A stretch of DNA of 11,507 bases from a bacterium TMED198 (GTDB lineage: Bacteria; Fidelibacterota; Marinisomatia; SCGC-AAA003-L08; D37C17), in contig NHIV01000030.1 in assembly GCA_002170735.1 (NCBI GenBank), positions 1-11,507 of the forward strand. Direction: 5' to 3'. Positions 1-6,499 of this stretch are shown one piece after another. The position numbers were made by a program, and so were the translations under genes. Each line of letters begins with the position of its first letter. Within the stretch, counting starts at the first letter, position 1. The notes below the pieces were generated by a model. It saw only the letters and a program-made list of their open reading frames with translations. It searched no databases and was not told where the DNA came from.

Positions 1-1924
1 CAGCTGCAACTGGTTTATCATCTGCTAGAAAATTATCAACCACTAGAATTGGCTCTGACCACTGAGGAGATCCTTCCTCATTATATTTCTGAACGTAAAT
101 ATCATAATCTATAAATGATCTTAAATCAGCAAAAATATAGTATAGGAATCCATCGTTAGATGCTACTAAAATTGCATCTTTTTGAGAAGTCCCGGATTCA
201 AAAACAGCCGTACCCTCTTGAGTTCCTATCAAATTTAAACTTTTATCAAGAACTTGATAATACTGAGAGACTTCTCCAAGTTCATTATCAAAACCTAAGA
301 AAATATTATCCCCAATTAACTCAGCCTTAGCATTAACTTGGTCTAGATTATCAGATAATCTAGATCCATTCAAATCCTCATTTGAAAAAGATGGCGTAAT
401 AGATGAGCCAAAGGTCTTTGTTGAAAAATTTCCAAATCGCTGATCTTCCCAATAAAGTAAAGACTCTTCAGATCCTAGAGCTAATGTTTTTGGATTGAAA
501 GCATTTCCATCAAGTCCAAAGTAAAACTCATACCCATCATCAATAAACGATGTATTTCCACTTGAATCAATATGCTGAGAGTATATGCCAATACTACCGG
601 ATCTCTGATCACCCCAAACAACAAATGCACCATTTTCTCCATCAAACTTTACAAGAGGATTGAATTGATAATACTCTGCATCACAAATCAAAATGTTTTG
701 ACCGCCTATATTATTTCCACTAGCATCAAGATACTCAGCGTAGATCTCGATCTCAGGGTACTCAGCATTTCGTGAATCCATCCATACTACATAGGCACCA
801 CCTGAACTGTCAACAGTCAATCTAGGCTGACCCTGAGAGCCATCGTATGTTGAAACTTCTACACCTTCAGTTCCCCACTGAATAGAGCCATCTTCAAGCA
901 ACTTCTGAGCATAAATATCTGACTGACCGTTTCTATCATCCTCCCAAACAACTACTGCTCCTAATGGGCTTGCCTTAACCCTTGGCTTTATTTGGCTTGA
1001 TGAGTTATCACAAATTTTTGATCCGTTTTCTTCATAAGTAAAACTTCCATCTAGAGAAATAATTTGAGAATATATATTTCCCTCAATACCTTCCCTGTGA
1101 TCCTCCCAAACAAAAATATTTTTGTCATCTGTAAAATATGTTATTTTAGGAAAGCTTTGCTCACCCTCTGATGTGCAAATTGGCAACCCCCCTTCATCTC
1201 CCCAGGAGGTTTCAATCTCACTAGATGAATTAAGAAAAAGTCTTTTTGAATATATATCTAAATTGTTAACATCTCTGTTATCAGTCCAAATCATGGCTGC
1301 ACCACCAACGCCTGACCTTTCCAGACTAATTGTTGTATGTTCTGCATCATTTGTTACTACAGCCAACCCAGTACCTGGGTGTAGAGGCCCATTTTGTGAT
1401 AAGTGTGTTGCAAAAATTTGACCTGTACTACTTGCTGATTTATCAACCCAAATTGAAAAAGCACCTCCATTACCATCAACACATAAGTTTGGAGAAACTT
1501 GTTGGCCTGGAACATTGGATAACGCCAATCCTGAAAGACCCCAACTCAAGCTTCCATCAGGTTGAATATGTTGACCGTAAATATCTCCTGCATCAGGCTC
1601 ATCTCTGTAGTCAACCCAAATAAGGTATGCTCCACCTGAGCCATCTGAAACGAGCAAAGGGTCTTCCTGCCTCCCCTCTGCAGAAGCCACAACAACTCCC
1701 TTGTCATCCCAAAGTGAGTTTCCATCTTTATCTATTTTATTGGCATAAATGTCTCTCCCTCCACTTCTAGTATCACTCCAACAAAATATCATTTCTCCAT
1801 TACTACCAGCTGCGCCAGTTCTCTGCCACTCAATATGTACGCCTTGTCTAGCAGGAATTCCATTCTCAGCCCAATCAAACTGACCCAAGCTAACTGCGAT
1901 AAATAAAAATAAAAATGTATACAT
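1..1924 (-). CDS. Secreted WxDxR-repeat protein, probable beta-propeller (3' end cut by window edge)
   Basis: The frame opens at ATG 1924 and stays open to position 1, giving 641 residues with no stop, so the C-terminus is missing. The first 14 residues (MYTFLFLFIAVSLG) form a short signal peptide. The mature part is a run of repeats whose best-kept core is a Trp-x-Asp-x-Arg turn. Trp occurs at residues 49, 103, 159, 213, 273, 327, 381, 437 and 492, and a degenerate FADLR copy starts at 598. Between cores one sees DIYAQ-type strands, DG turns, W-G-x-x-G and GGA-VVW strands, a pattern that suggests a beta-propeller or related all-beta surface protein. No catalytic residues are recognised. GAGG lies 6 bases before the ATG, in the 13-base gap after the lipoprotein gene, so this is probably the last visible gene of the pgs operon. 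A sorting domain may follow outside the window. The frame and export are secure; the role is unknown. Confidence 0.85.
   Translation of the reverse strand, partial: MYTFLFLFIAVSLGQFDWAENGIPARQGVHIEWQRTGAAGSNGEMIFCWSDTRSGGRDIYANKIDKDGNSLWDDKGVVVASAEGRQEDPLLVSDGSGGAYLIWVDYRDEPDAGDIYGQHIQPDGSLSWGLSGLALSNVPGQQVSPNLCVDGNGGAFSIWVDKSASSTGQIFATHLSQNGPLHPGTGLAVVTNDAEHTTISLERSGVGGAAMIWTDNRDVNNLDIYSKRLFLNSSSEIETSWGDEGGLPICTSEGEQSFPKITYFTDDKNIFVWEDHREGIEGNIYSQIISLDGSFTYEENGSKICDNSSSQIKPRVKASPLGAVVVWEDDRNGQSDIYAQKLLEDGSIQWGTEGVEVSTYDGSQGQPRLTVDSSGGAYVVWMDSRNAEYPEIEIYAEYLDASGNNIGGQNILICDAEYYQFNPLVKFDGENGAFVVWGDQRSGSIGIYSQHIDSSGNTSFIDDGYEFYFGLDGNAFNPKTLALGSEESLLYWEDQRFGNFSTKTFGSSITPSFSNEDLNGSRLSDNLDQVNAKAELIGDNIFLGFDNELGEVSQYYQVLDKSLNLIGTQEGTAVFESGTSQKDAILVASNDGFLYYIFADLRSFIDYDIYVQKYNEEGSPQWSEPILVVDNFLADDKPVAA
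128..1780 (-). repeat. Protein-level tandem repeat array, about 54 residues per unit (WxDxR)
   Basis: Within the leftmost gene, Trp codons of the WxDxR core recur at intervals of 54, 56, 54, 60, 54, 54, 56 and 55 codons (nucleotides 1780, 1618, 1450, 1288, 1108, 946, 784, 616 and 451). A further degenerate core (FADLR) begins at 133, about two unit lengths on. DNA-level identity between units is low, so this is an old, diverged array, not a recent expansion. Confidence 0.8.
342..364. repeat. Perfect 10-bp inverted repeat with 3-base loop inside the coding region
   Basis: TCTAGATTAT (342-351), CAG, then ATAATCTAGA (355-364) are exact reverse complements. In the minus-strand mRNA this folds into a 10-bp hairpin within the codons for SRLSDNLD of the WxDxR protein. 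No T-run follows it on the transcribed strand, so it does not look like an intrinsic terminator. Confidence 0.6.
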
Positions 1925-1930
1925 CTTAAA

Positions 1931-1934
1931 CCTC
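1931..1934 (-). promoter_or_regulatory. Ribosome binding site of the WxDxR-repeat gene
   Basis: GAGG on the minus strand is followed by the 6-base spacer TTTAAG and ATG 1924. It lies entirely in the short gap after the upstream stop (1938-1940). It fixes the start of this gene and supports separate initiation within the operon transcript. Confidence 0.7.
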
Positions 1935-1937
1935 GAT

Positions 1938-3047
1938 TTAATTAAAAACTTCAACACCATTCTTAGTACCAATAATATAACTATTTCCATACTTACTAGA
2001 ACAGTAAGCATGTCCAGAAACTATTCCTTTTATAAATACTCCATCTAAACTATAAACTTGGACGCCATTTATGCCAAGGCTTAGAAGTATTTCCTCATCA
2101 GCAACCTCAACATCAAGCACTGAGTATCCATCCGCCAAGTGTAATCTATTACTATTTTCTATAATTTTTCCATCTACATCAAGTAACTCTATGTAACAAC
2201 CTCCACCATCGGAAAGACCAACGGCCACACTTATAGATTCATTATGATTCTTAAAAAATTTGATAGTATTAGGTTTTTTACTAAAAAAGGTTGCATCTAA
2301 ATATGAAAATTGACCATTTTTTAAAGAATAAATTTCTGATCTATAATCAGTAAAACTAGAATTAGAAATGCCAACTAAAGTTGCATCATTATCCTGATCA
2401 TACATTAAATCTATATCTGTCACGTTGTAACTTAAATTCTCGATTTGGTTTGAATCATCACAGCTAAATGAAGGTGTGTAGAGACTCTCAACATAAGGGT
2501 TTACTTCAAAACTAATTTCCATCTTGCTTATTTTAGACCACGATCCAGAGCTACCGTTGTTTTTAAATAAAGCTATATACTCAGACTTGTCTGTCTCATT
2601 ATAATTATTCAAAAGTTCTATTCTAGTAACATTGTTAGTTGCGCCGGTGCATAAGACTATTTCGGGACTATCAATCAAGTTGTTGTCTTGAGTTAGATTT
2701 AAAAAATCTATAAAGTAAGTATAGTCAAAGTTATCAACTCCATACAAAACTTTCCTTGAAGTGTCGAAATCAACCCTTCTAAAGCTTTTTTTTTGAGATT
2801 GGCTAAAGCTTGTATTATCCCATATTTTTTCTATTGATTCAACTCTACCTGCTTCTTGATCTAAATTGTACATAATAATTCCCTCTGATTCATTCGCCAC
2901 AAAAAGCGTGTCTTTAAAAATCAAAATATCTCGAGTACTACCGCTCATCCATTCTATGTTATAATCAATTGAAGATATTAAGGGAAGAGATGGAGATTCA
3001 CAGCTAAGGACAATAAACAAAGAGACTGACAGAATTAAACGATTCAT
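1938..3047 (-). CDS. Predicted outer-membrane or surface lipoprotein, beta-propeller-like
   Basis: This 369-residue protein begins MNRLILSVSLFIVLSCES. It has a short hydrophobic stretch and a lipobox (VLSC) with Cys16 as the probable lipidation site. The residues after Cys16 (ESPSLP) contain no Asp at +2. The body has recurring strands of the type 'ILIFKDTLFVAN...GIIMYNLD' (about residues 38-63), 'EILLSLGINGVQVYSLDG' and, at the C-terminus, 'SYIIGTKNGVEVFN'. This resembles the short propeller blades of LVIVD-type surface proteins, but I cannot assign a family. ATG 3047 directly abuts the TAG of the preceding barrel gene (3048-3050), with AGG about 9 bases upstream inside that gene, so the two are probably translationally coupled. 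An A9 run on the coding strand (2786-2794) encodes Gln-Lys-Lys. Lipid anchoring beside a barrel candidate suggests the two may work as a pair; that is inference. Confidence 0.85.
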   Translation of the reverse strand: MNRLILSVSLFIVLSCESPSLPLISSIDYNIEWMSGSTRDILIFKDTLFVANESEGIIMYNLDQEAGRVESIEKIWDNTSFSQSQKKSFRRVDFDTSRKVLYGVDNFDYTYFIDFLNLTQDNNLIDSPEIVLCTGATNNVTRIELLNNYNETDKSEYIALFKNNGSSGSWSKISKMEISFEVNPYVESLYTPSFSCDDSNQIENLSYNVTDIDLMYDQDNDATLVGISNSSFTDYRSEIYSLKNGQFSYLDATFFSKKPNTIKFFKNHNESISVAVGLSDGGGCYIELLDVDGKIIENSNRLHLADGYSVLDVEVADEEILLSLGINGVQVYSLDGVFIKGIVSGHAYCSSKYGNSYIIGTKNGVEVFN

Positions 3048-4076
3048 CTAAAACAACCTATAGGAAACTTCAATATTTGCCTCATATTTACTAAAGCTCT
3101 TTAAGCTTTCTACCCACAAAAAGGGAGAATCAGTTACTCTTTGTCTAAAAATTAAAGAGACCTTATATGTAAAACCATTCAGGTCAGACTTCAACCACAT
3201 TTTAAATTTAGAATCTAAATGAGTTCTATCAATGTGCAATAAATCTAAATGACTGTTTGAAATATATTTTCTTTGGTAAAAGCTTAAACTTGAACCTAAA
3301 ACATTTATAAAGCTTGACTTCTTGAGTTTATATGAAACAGAAGGTCTTAGTGCTATTTCATTGTAGCCCCTATCTACAAACATCGTTGACATAGACCCAT
3401 CTTGATATGTTGTATTATTAGCACTAGAACTAGAGAGACTTACTTCAAAAAAGTACTTTTTTATCAACTTGGTCTTTATTGATCCCTGAAAAGTATTGAT
3501 AAACAGATCATACTCATGAAATCTATCATTATAAAACATAGATTTCTGTGAAACTTTTAGCTCAAACCAAGTCCTCTTCATGACCTTCAAAGAATAACTA
3601 ATCCAGATTGTTTCCTGACTGAAATAACATCCCTTGTAAGGGTAAATATTATCGTAATAATAGTGAAAATCTCTATCAATGAAATTTCTAAGATAATATT
3701 CTGGCATATATCTATAGCCACCTTTGAGGAAGGTATAACTTTTAATTTTTTTTGAAAATAAGAATGAGTATGAAAAAAAATTTTTATCTGAATTACTAGA
3801 ATACAAACTGTACCTTGATGATAAATCAATAAAAAAACTTTTATCTTTTGTATCAAGAAAATATCGCAAACCAAGTTTAGTTCTATTTATTAAGGACGAA
3901 ACTCCATTTAAACCGCCATACTGCTGTATCAACTCAACAGGCCTACTCATCTCATTAGATGAAAGTCTAAGATAATTACTATCAAAACCTAATGAATTGG
4001 TAAAAGTAAACTGAAAAGGGTATACTGTCGAAAAATTAAACCATACTAAAAAAAGTGCAATAAACTTTTTATTCAT
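3048..4076 (-). CDS. Predicted outer-membrane beta-barrel protein
   Basis: This 342-residue protein starts MNKKFIALFLVWFNFSTVYP, a signal peptide with likely cleavage near residue 20. The mature part alternates polar and hydrophobic or aromatic residues in about 10-residue strands separated by charged turns. It is rich in Tyr, Phe and Ser, and ends in 'EANIEVSYRLF' with a terminal Phe, the usual C-terminal signature recognised by the BAM machinery. The length would suit a barrel of roughly 14-16 strands. No specific family is recognised. Its ATG overlaps the last 8 bases of the preceding gene and no strong Shine-Dalgarno is seen, so translation is probably coupled. Placed after pgsB, pgsC and pgsW, it is a candidate conduit or anchor for the polymer at the outer membrane, which Gram-positive pgs systems do not need. 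Two 8-base homopolymer runs (3746-3753 and 3773-3780) lie inside it. Confidence 0.82.
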   Translation of the reverse strand: MNKKFIALFLVWFNFSTVYPFQFTFTNSLGFDSNYLRLSSNEMSRPVELIQQYGGLNGVSSLINRTKLGLRYFLDTKDKSFFIDLSSRYSLYSSNSDKNFFSYSFLFSKKIKSYTFLKGGYRYMPEYYLRNFIDRDFHYYYDNIYPYKGCYFSQETIWISYSLKVMKRTWFELKVSQKSMFYNDRFHEYDLFINTFQGSIKTKLIKKYFFEVSLSSSSANNTTYQDGSMSTMFVDRGYNEIALRPSVSYKLKKSSFINVLGSSLSFYQRKYISNSHLDLLHIDRTHLDSKFKMWLKSDLNGFTYKVSLIFRQRVTDSPFLWVESLKSFSKYEANIEVSYRLF

Positions 4077-4941
4077 AAAGGCTAAACTTCATAAAAACAG
4101 ATTTCTCTTCATTAGGATTTTTAATGGTAATATAATGTCTTCCTTCTGGAATGTAAACTCTACAAGCCCTCCATTTTCCTAGAACCTTTTGGGGGTCATT
4201 CCTAAGTTTAGAAGATGAAGGTTCAGTTTTAAATGAATAATTTCCAAGAAAATATCCATCCTGTTCAACTGTAAAGCTATAGTCCTGTTTATGATTTTCA
4301 CCTTCAATGTCAAGCCTGGAAATGATCTTAAGCATCTTTGGCCCCTTAATATTTAGCTGAATATTGTTCTGATTGTTTAGCTTGTAGTATTCTCTTACTG
4401 AACCTGAACTTTTTAAAATCTGATAGGAATCCAATACTTCATTGGGATGAATCAGCATGCTGTTTCTCGGATCTTCTTCTTGGTCGATCTCTTGCTTGAT
4501 TACCCTTAGGCACATAGGATATAAATTTTGTCCATCAGGCTTGATTTTAATTCTATGCTTTCCACTTGGAATGGATAAAAGGTATGAATTGCTTTTTGAA
4601 TATGCATAACCTGAAAAATTTTTAGAAGCTACATTTGGGTCAATTTTATTGACGTAATAGTTTTCATCAACTTTCTTATTATTCATTATTACATCATAGC
4701 CCATCGCAAATGATTTTTTACTATATGCTTTACTTGATTTGATTCTTGACCTAGAAATCATCTTAATGACTATTGGACCTTCAACTTCATAAACCAATGG
4801 AGAGCTTGAAGAAGAATAATAAGGTCTAGTTTTCAACTTATTTAGAACCATAATATCTTTTTCATTGTTACTTATAGGTTTAATAGCACCAAGACATACG
4901 CCTAACGTTGCTGCTAAAATTAATTTACTATAAAAACGCAT
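4069..4941 (-). CDS. Exported two-domain protein with internal duplication, pgs-linked, unknown function
   Basis: I start this gene at ATG 4941 (290 residues); a TTG immediately before it (4944) is an alternative. AGAGG lies 9 bases before the ATG, within pgsW, which overlaps this gene by 14 bases. The N-terminus (MRFYSKLILAATLGVCLGA) is a signal peptide. The Cys lies in LGVC, a poor lipobox, so secretion to the periplasm is more likely than lipidation. Two copies of one all-beta domain follow. The first, about residues 50-150, has G-P, K-M-I-S-R and IPSGKHRIKIK. The second, about 190-290, has G-P, K-I-I-S-R and IPEGRHYITIK. Each ends in a strand like MCLRVI or MKFSLY. The shared Gly-Pro/Ser-Arg start and Pro-x-Gly-x-His turn point to a tandem duplication. 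No family is recognised. Its position right after pgsW suggests a periplasmic role in polymer handling (inference). Confidence 0.85.
   Translation of the reverse strand: MRFYSKLILAATLGVCLGAIKPISNNEKDIMVLNKLKTRPYYSSSSSPLVYEVEGPIVIKMISRSRIKSSKAYSKKSFAMGYDVIMNNKKVDENYYVNKIDPNVASKNFSGYAYSKSNSYLLSIPSGKHRIKIKPDGQNLYPMCLRVIKQEIDQEEDPRNSMLIHPNEVLDSYQILKSSGSVREYYKLNNQNNIQLNIKGPKMLKIISRLDIEGENHKQDYSFTVEQDGYFLGNYSFKTEPSSSKLRNDPQKVLGKWRACRVYIPEGRHYITIKNPNEEKSVFMKFSLYE
4072..4794 (-). repeat. Tandem duplication of a roughly 100-residue domain
   Basis: Within the exported protein above, the half coded at about 4794-4495 and the half coded at about 4377-4072 share the order Gly-Pro, a 'K[MI]ISR' strand, a Tyr-containing strand ending in a polar turn, and 'IP[SE]G[KR]H[RY]I[KT]IK' near the end. 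They are joined by an acidic linker (QEIDQEEDPR). Similarity is clear in protein but not in DNA. Confidence 0.65.
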
Positions 4942-6025
4942 CAAGGTTTTCCTCTTTCATTGAGTTCTTTTTAATTTGAACATAACTCTCTCTTCCAATA
5001 TATATCAAAGTTCCTAAGCATAATAGTAATCCAATAAATAAAATTAACAAATCATATTGATTATTGTAAATCATTAATTCATTATCAGCAAGTTTAGATG
5101 GGACATTCAAATCTCCATATGTGAGGCCATACATACTAACCAACCTCTCAATATCATTAATATTTGCCACTAATACGTTATCTCTGCTAAACCTGTAGGA
5201 TAGACAGTCAGCCTTACCATCATAATCTTTATTAATGCCCGGATCTAGATTAGGCTCAACTCCAACACTAGCAGAACCACCTCCAATATTTATGAAAGCT
5301 GAGTAACCATTAACCGGCTTAAACTCTTTGAAAAGGTTATATCTTGAATTAACCTGAATCTCTAAATTGTTTTCTGAGTTATACAAAAATGCTACATCAT
5401 ATTTTTCACTATATTTCCTTCCTTCATCAAACAAGAATTCGATTGTGCCATTACTAAAGCTAGATCCTAGATCATTTTCACCACCCAATGCAATTCCTAT
5501 ATTAAAAAAATATAATTGATCCTCTTCAAATAGAAAATCTTGCATATCAAGCCAATTAAAGTTGATATCTGTAGCGCCAAAGCTTGAAGATCCAAAGGAG
5601 GATATAATTTGAGGGTGAACATGCATAGCCTCTACTGCTGCAATGAAAGCTAAATTTGCCCCAGGATAAGATCCTGTAATCGAAGCTGCTATAGTATCCC
5701 CCTTAGATACACCCATATCCATTAACATTTCTACGATTAAAGATGCAAACTGCGGATTCAATGTTGAAACCTTTGACAATCTACTTCCAGGGTTTGTCCT
5801 AATCGGTGAAGACTTAGAACCAACAAGACTTAGCCTTGAAAGATTGCCAAGAGCTAAAGAATCTCTTTGAGCAAATTTTTCAAGGTATAGATTCATATTA
5901 ATAGCCGCCTGAACCTTAGCTTTATAAGAATTGTTTTTGTAGTTCAGAGAAAAATAAACAATAAGTAAATTAAGAACCGCTAAAACGACTAAAACATAAG
6001 TCCTTTGAATATAAGGCCTAAACAT
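4928..6025 (-). CDS. pgsW: PgsW-type poly-gamma-glutamate system membrane protein
   Basis: This 365-residue protein has a membrane segment at about residues 8-27, a large presumably periplasmic domain, and a second membrane segment at about 324-344 with a short basic, probably cytoplasmic tail. The core carries the features I associate with the PgsW family (poly-gamma-glutamate system protein, a pgsB/pgsC neighbour in bacteria lacking the Bacillus gene set): SSPIRT (72-77), NPQFASLIVEML (90-101), KGDTIAASITGSYPGAN (108-124), ISSFGSSSFGAT (141-152), W-L-D-M-Q (158-162), GGENDLG (181-187) and INIGGGSASVG (245-255). The biochemical role of PgsW is not established; membrane anchoring plus a conserved extracytoplasmic domain suggests assembly or translocation of the polymer. 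ATG 6025 overlaps the pgsC stop by 8 bases, and the end overlaps the next gene. The family call rests on motif recall and should be checked by profile search. Confidence 0.88.
   Translation of the reverse strand: MFRPYIQRTYVLVVLAVLNLLIVYFSLNYKNNSYKAKVQAAINMNLYLEKFAQRDSLALGNLSRLSLVGSKSSPIRTNPGSRLSKVSTLNPQFASLIVEMLMDMGVSKGDTIAASITGSYPGANLAFIAAVEAMHVHPQIISSFGSSSFGATDINFNWLDMQDFLFEEDQLYFFNIGIALGGENDLGSSFSNGTIEFLFDEGRKYSEKYDVAFLYNSENNLEIQVNSRYNLFKEFKPVNGYSAFINIGGGSASVGVEPNLDPGINKDYDGKADCLSYRFSRDNVLVANINDIERLVSMYGLTYGDLNVPSKLADNELMIYNNQYDLLILFIGLLLCLGTLIYIGRESYVQIKKNSMKEENLDAFL
4951..4955 (-). promoter_or_regulatory. Ribosome binding site of the duplicated-domain gene, inside pgsW
   Basis: AGAGG on the minus strand is 6 bases before TTG 4944 and 9 bases before ATG 4941. 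Either start is reachable; ATG is preferred because it is the stronger codon. The site lies within the last codons of pgsW. Confidence 0.55.
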
Positions 6026-6497
6026 ACAAATAAACCTGTTCTATAATTACAACGATCAACTTTACAATACTAGCAGTAATTAAAATTGATGAGATAGTTC
6101 TAACAACCCCCTGCCTCTCAAACCAATTGGCAATTAAGCCTGGTATAATATTGCCAATAACCATTCTATCAAAAATAAAACTATCCTGCCCAAAACTGAA
6201 AAATAGATACATATACTGATCCATAAAAACACCAAAAATGAAACCCAAACAAATACAGAGCATAAACCTTCGCTTGCCATAAACTATAACAAACTTTGAA
6301 ATTACTTTTAAAGTAGCAAATACAATAAAACTTACAAAAAAAGTTGATAGTATCTTTTCAGGTGCATCCAAGTAAAAAGCTATATACCCAGGAACAATTA
6401 TCCCCCCAGCTGTGACCCCTAAAAGCTCTGCAATAAAAAAACTAACAACCATTCCAAAGCCTATACTTATATTCAATAAATTCAAGTAGTAGTCCAC
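6018..6497 (-). CDS. pgsC: Poly-gamma-glutamate biosynthesis membrane protein PgsC/CapC
   Basis: This is a 159-residue, highly hydrophobic protein, against about 149 residues for Bacillus subtilis PgsC. It keeps the family landmarks: GVTAGGIIVPGYIAFYLDAP (27-46), YGKRRFML (73-80) and NIIPGLIANWFERQGVVRTI (116-135). Four to five membrane segments are visible, at about 9-30, 50-72, 79-100, 113-125 and 135-157. PgsC forms the membrane part of the synthase with PgsB, which makes gamma-linked polyglutamate from glutamate and ATP. The start is GTG 6497, two bases after the pgsB stop, with AAGG 7 bases upstream inside the end of pgsB. The gene order B-C-W with coupled frames supports the assignment. 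Confidence 0.95.
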   Translation of the reverse strand: MDYYLNLLNISIGFGMVVSFFIAELLGVTAGGIIVPGYIAFYLDAPEKILSTFFVSFIVFATLKVISKFVIVYGKRRFMLCICLGFIFGVFMDQYMYLFFSFGQDSFIFDRMVIGNIIPGLIANWFERQGVVRTISSILITASIVKLIVVIIEQVYLYV

Positions 6498-6499
6498 AA

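Noticed and set aside
572..1623. Plus-strand open frames of 67-99 codons at 572-775, 1122-1421 and 1330-1623
   Set aside because: They lie wholly antisense to the continuous WxDxR-repeat frame, have no recognisable protein features and overlap one another; they are shadows.
3587..3874. Second minus-strand frame (95 codons) inside the barrel gene
   Set aside because: An out-of-frame shadow of the barrel gene. The barrel frame has a signal peptide and a C-terminal signature, while this one has neither.
4883..4941. Lipoprotein call for the duplicated-domain protein based on Cys17 (counted from TTG 4944)
   Set aside because: The preceding residues (L-G-V) do not make a good lipobox; an ordinary signal peptide fits better.
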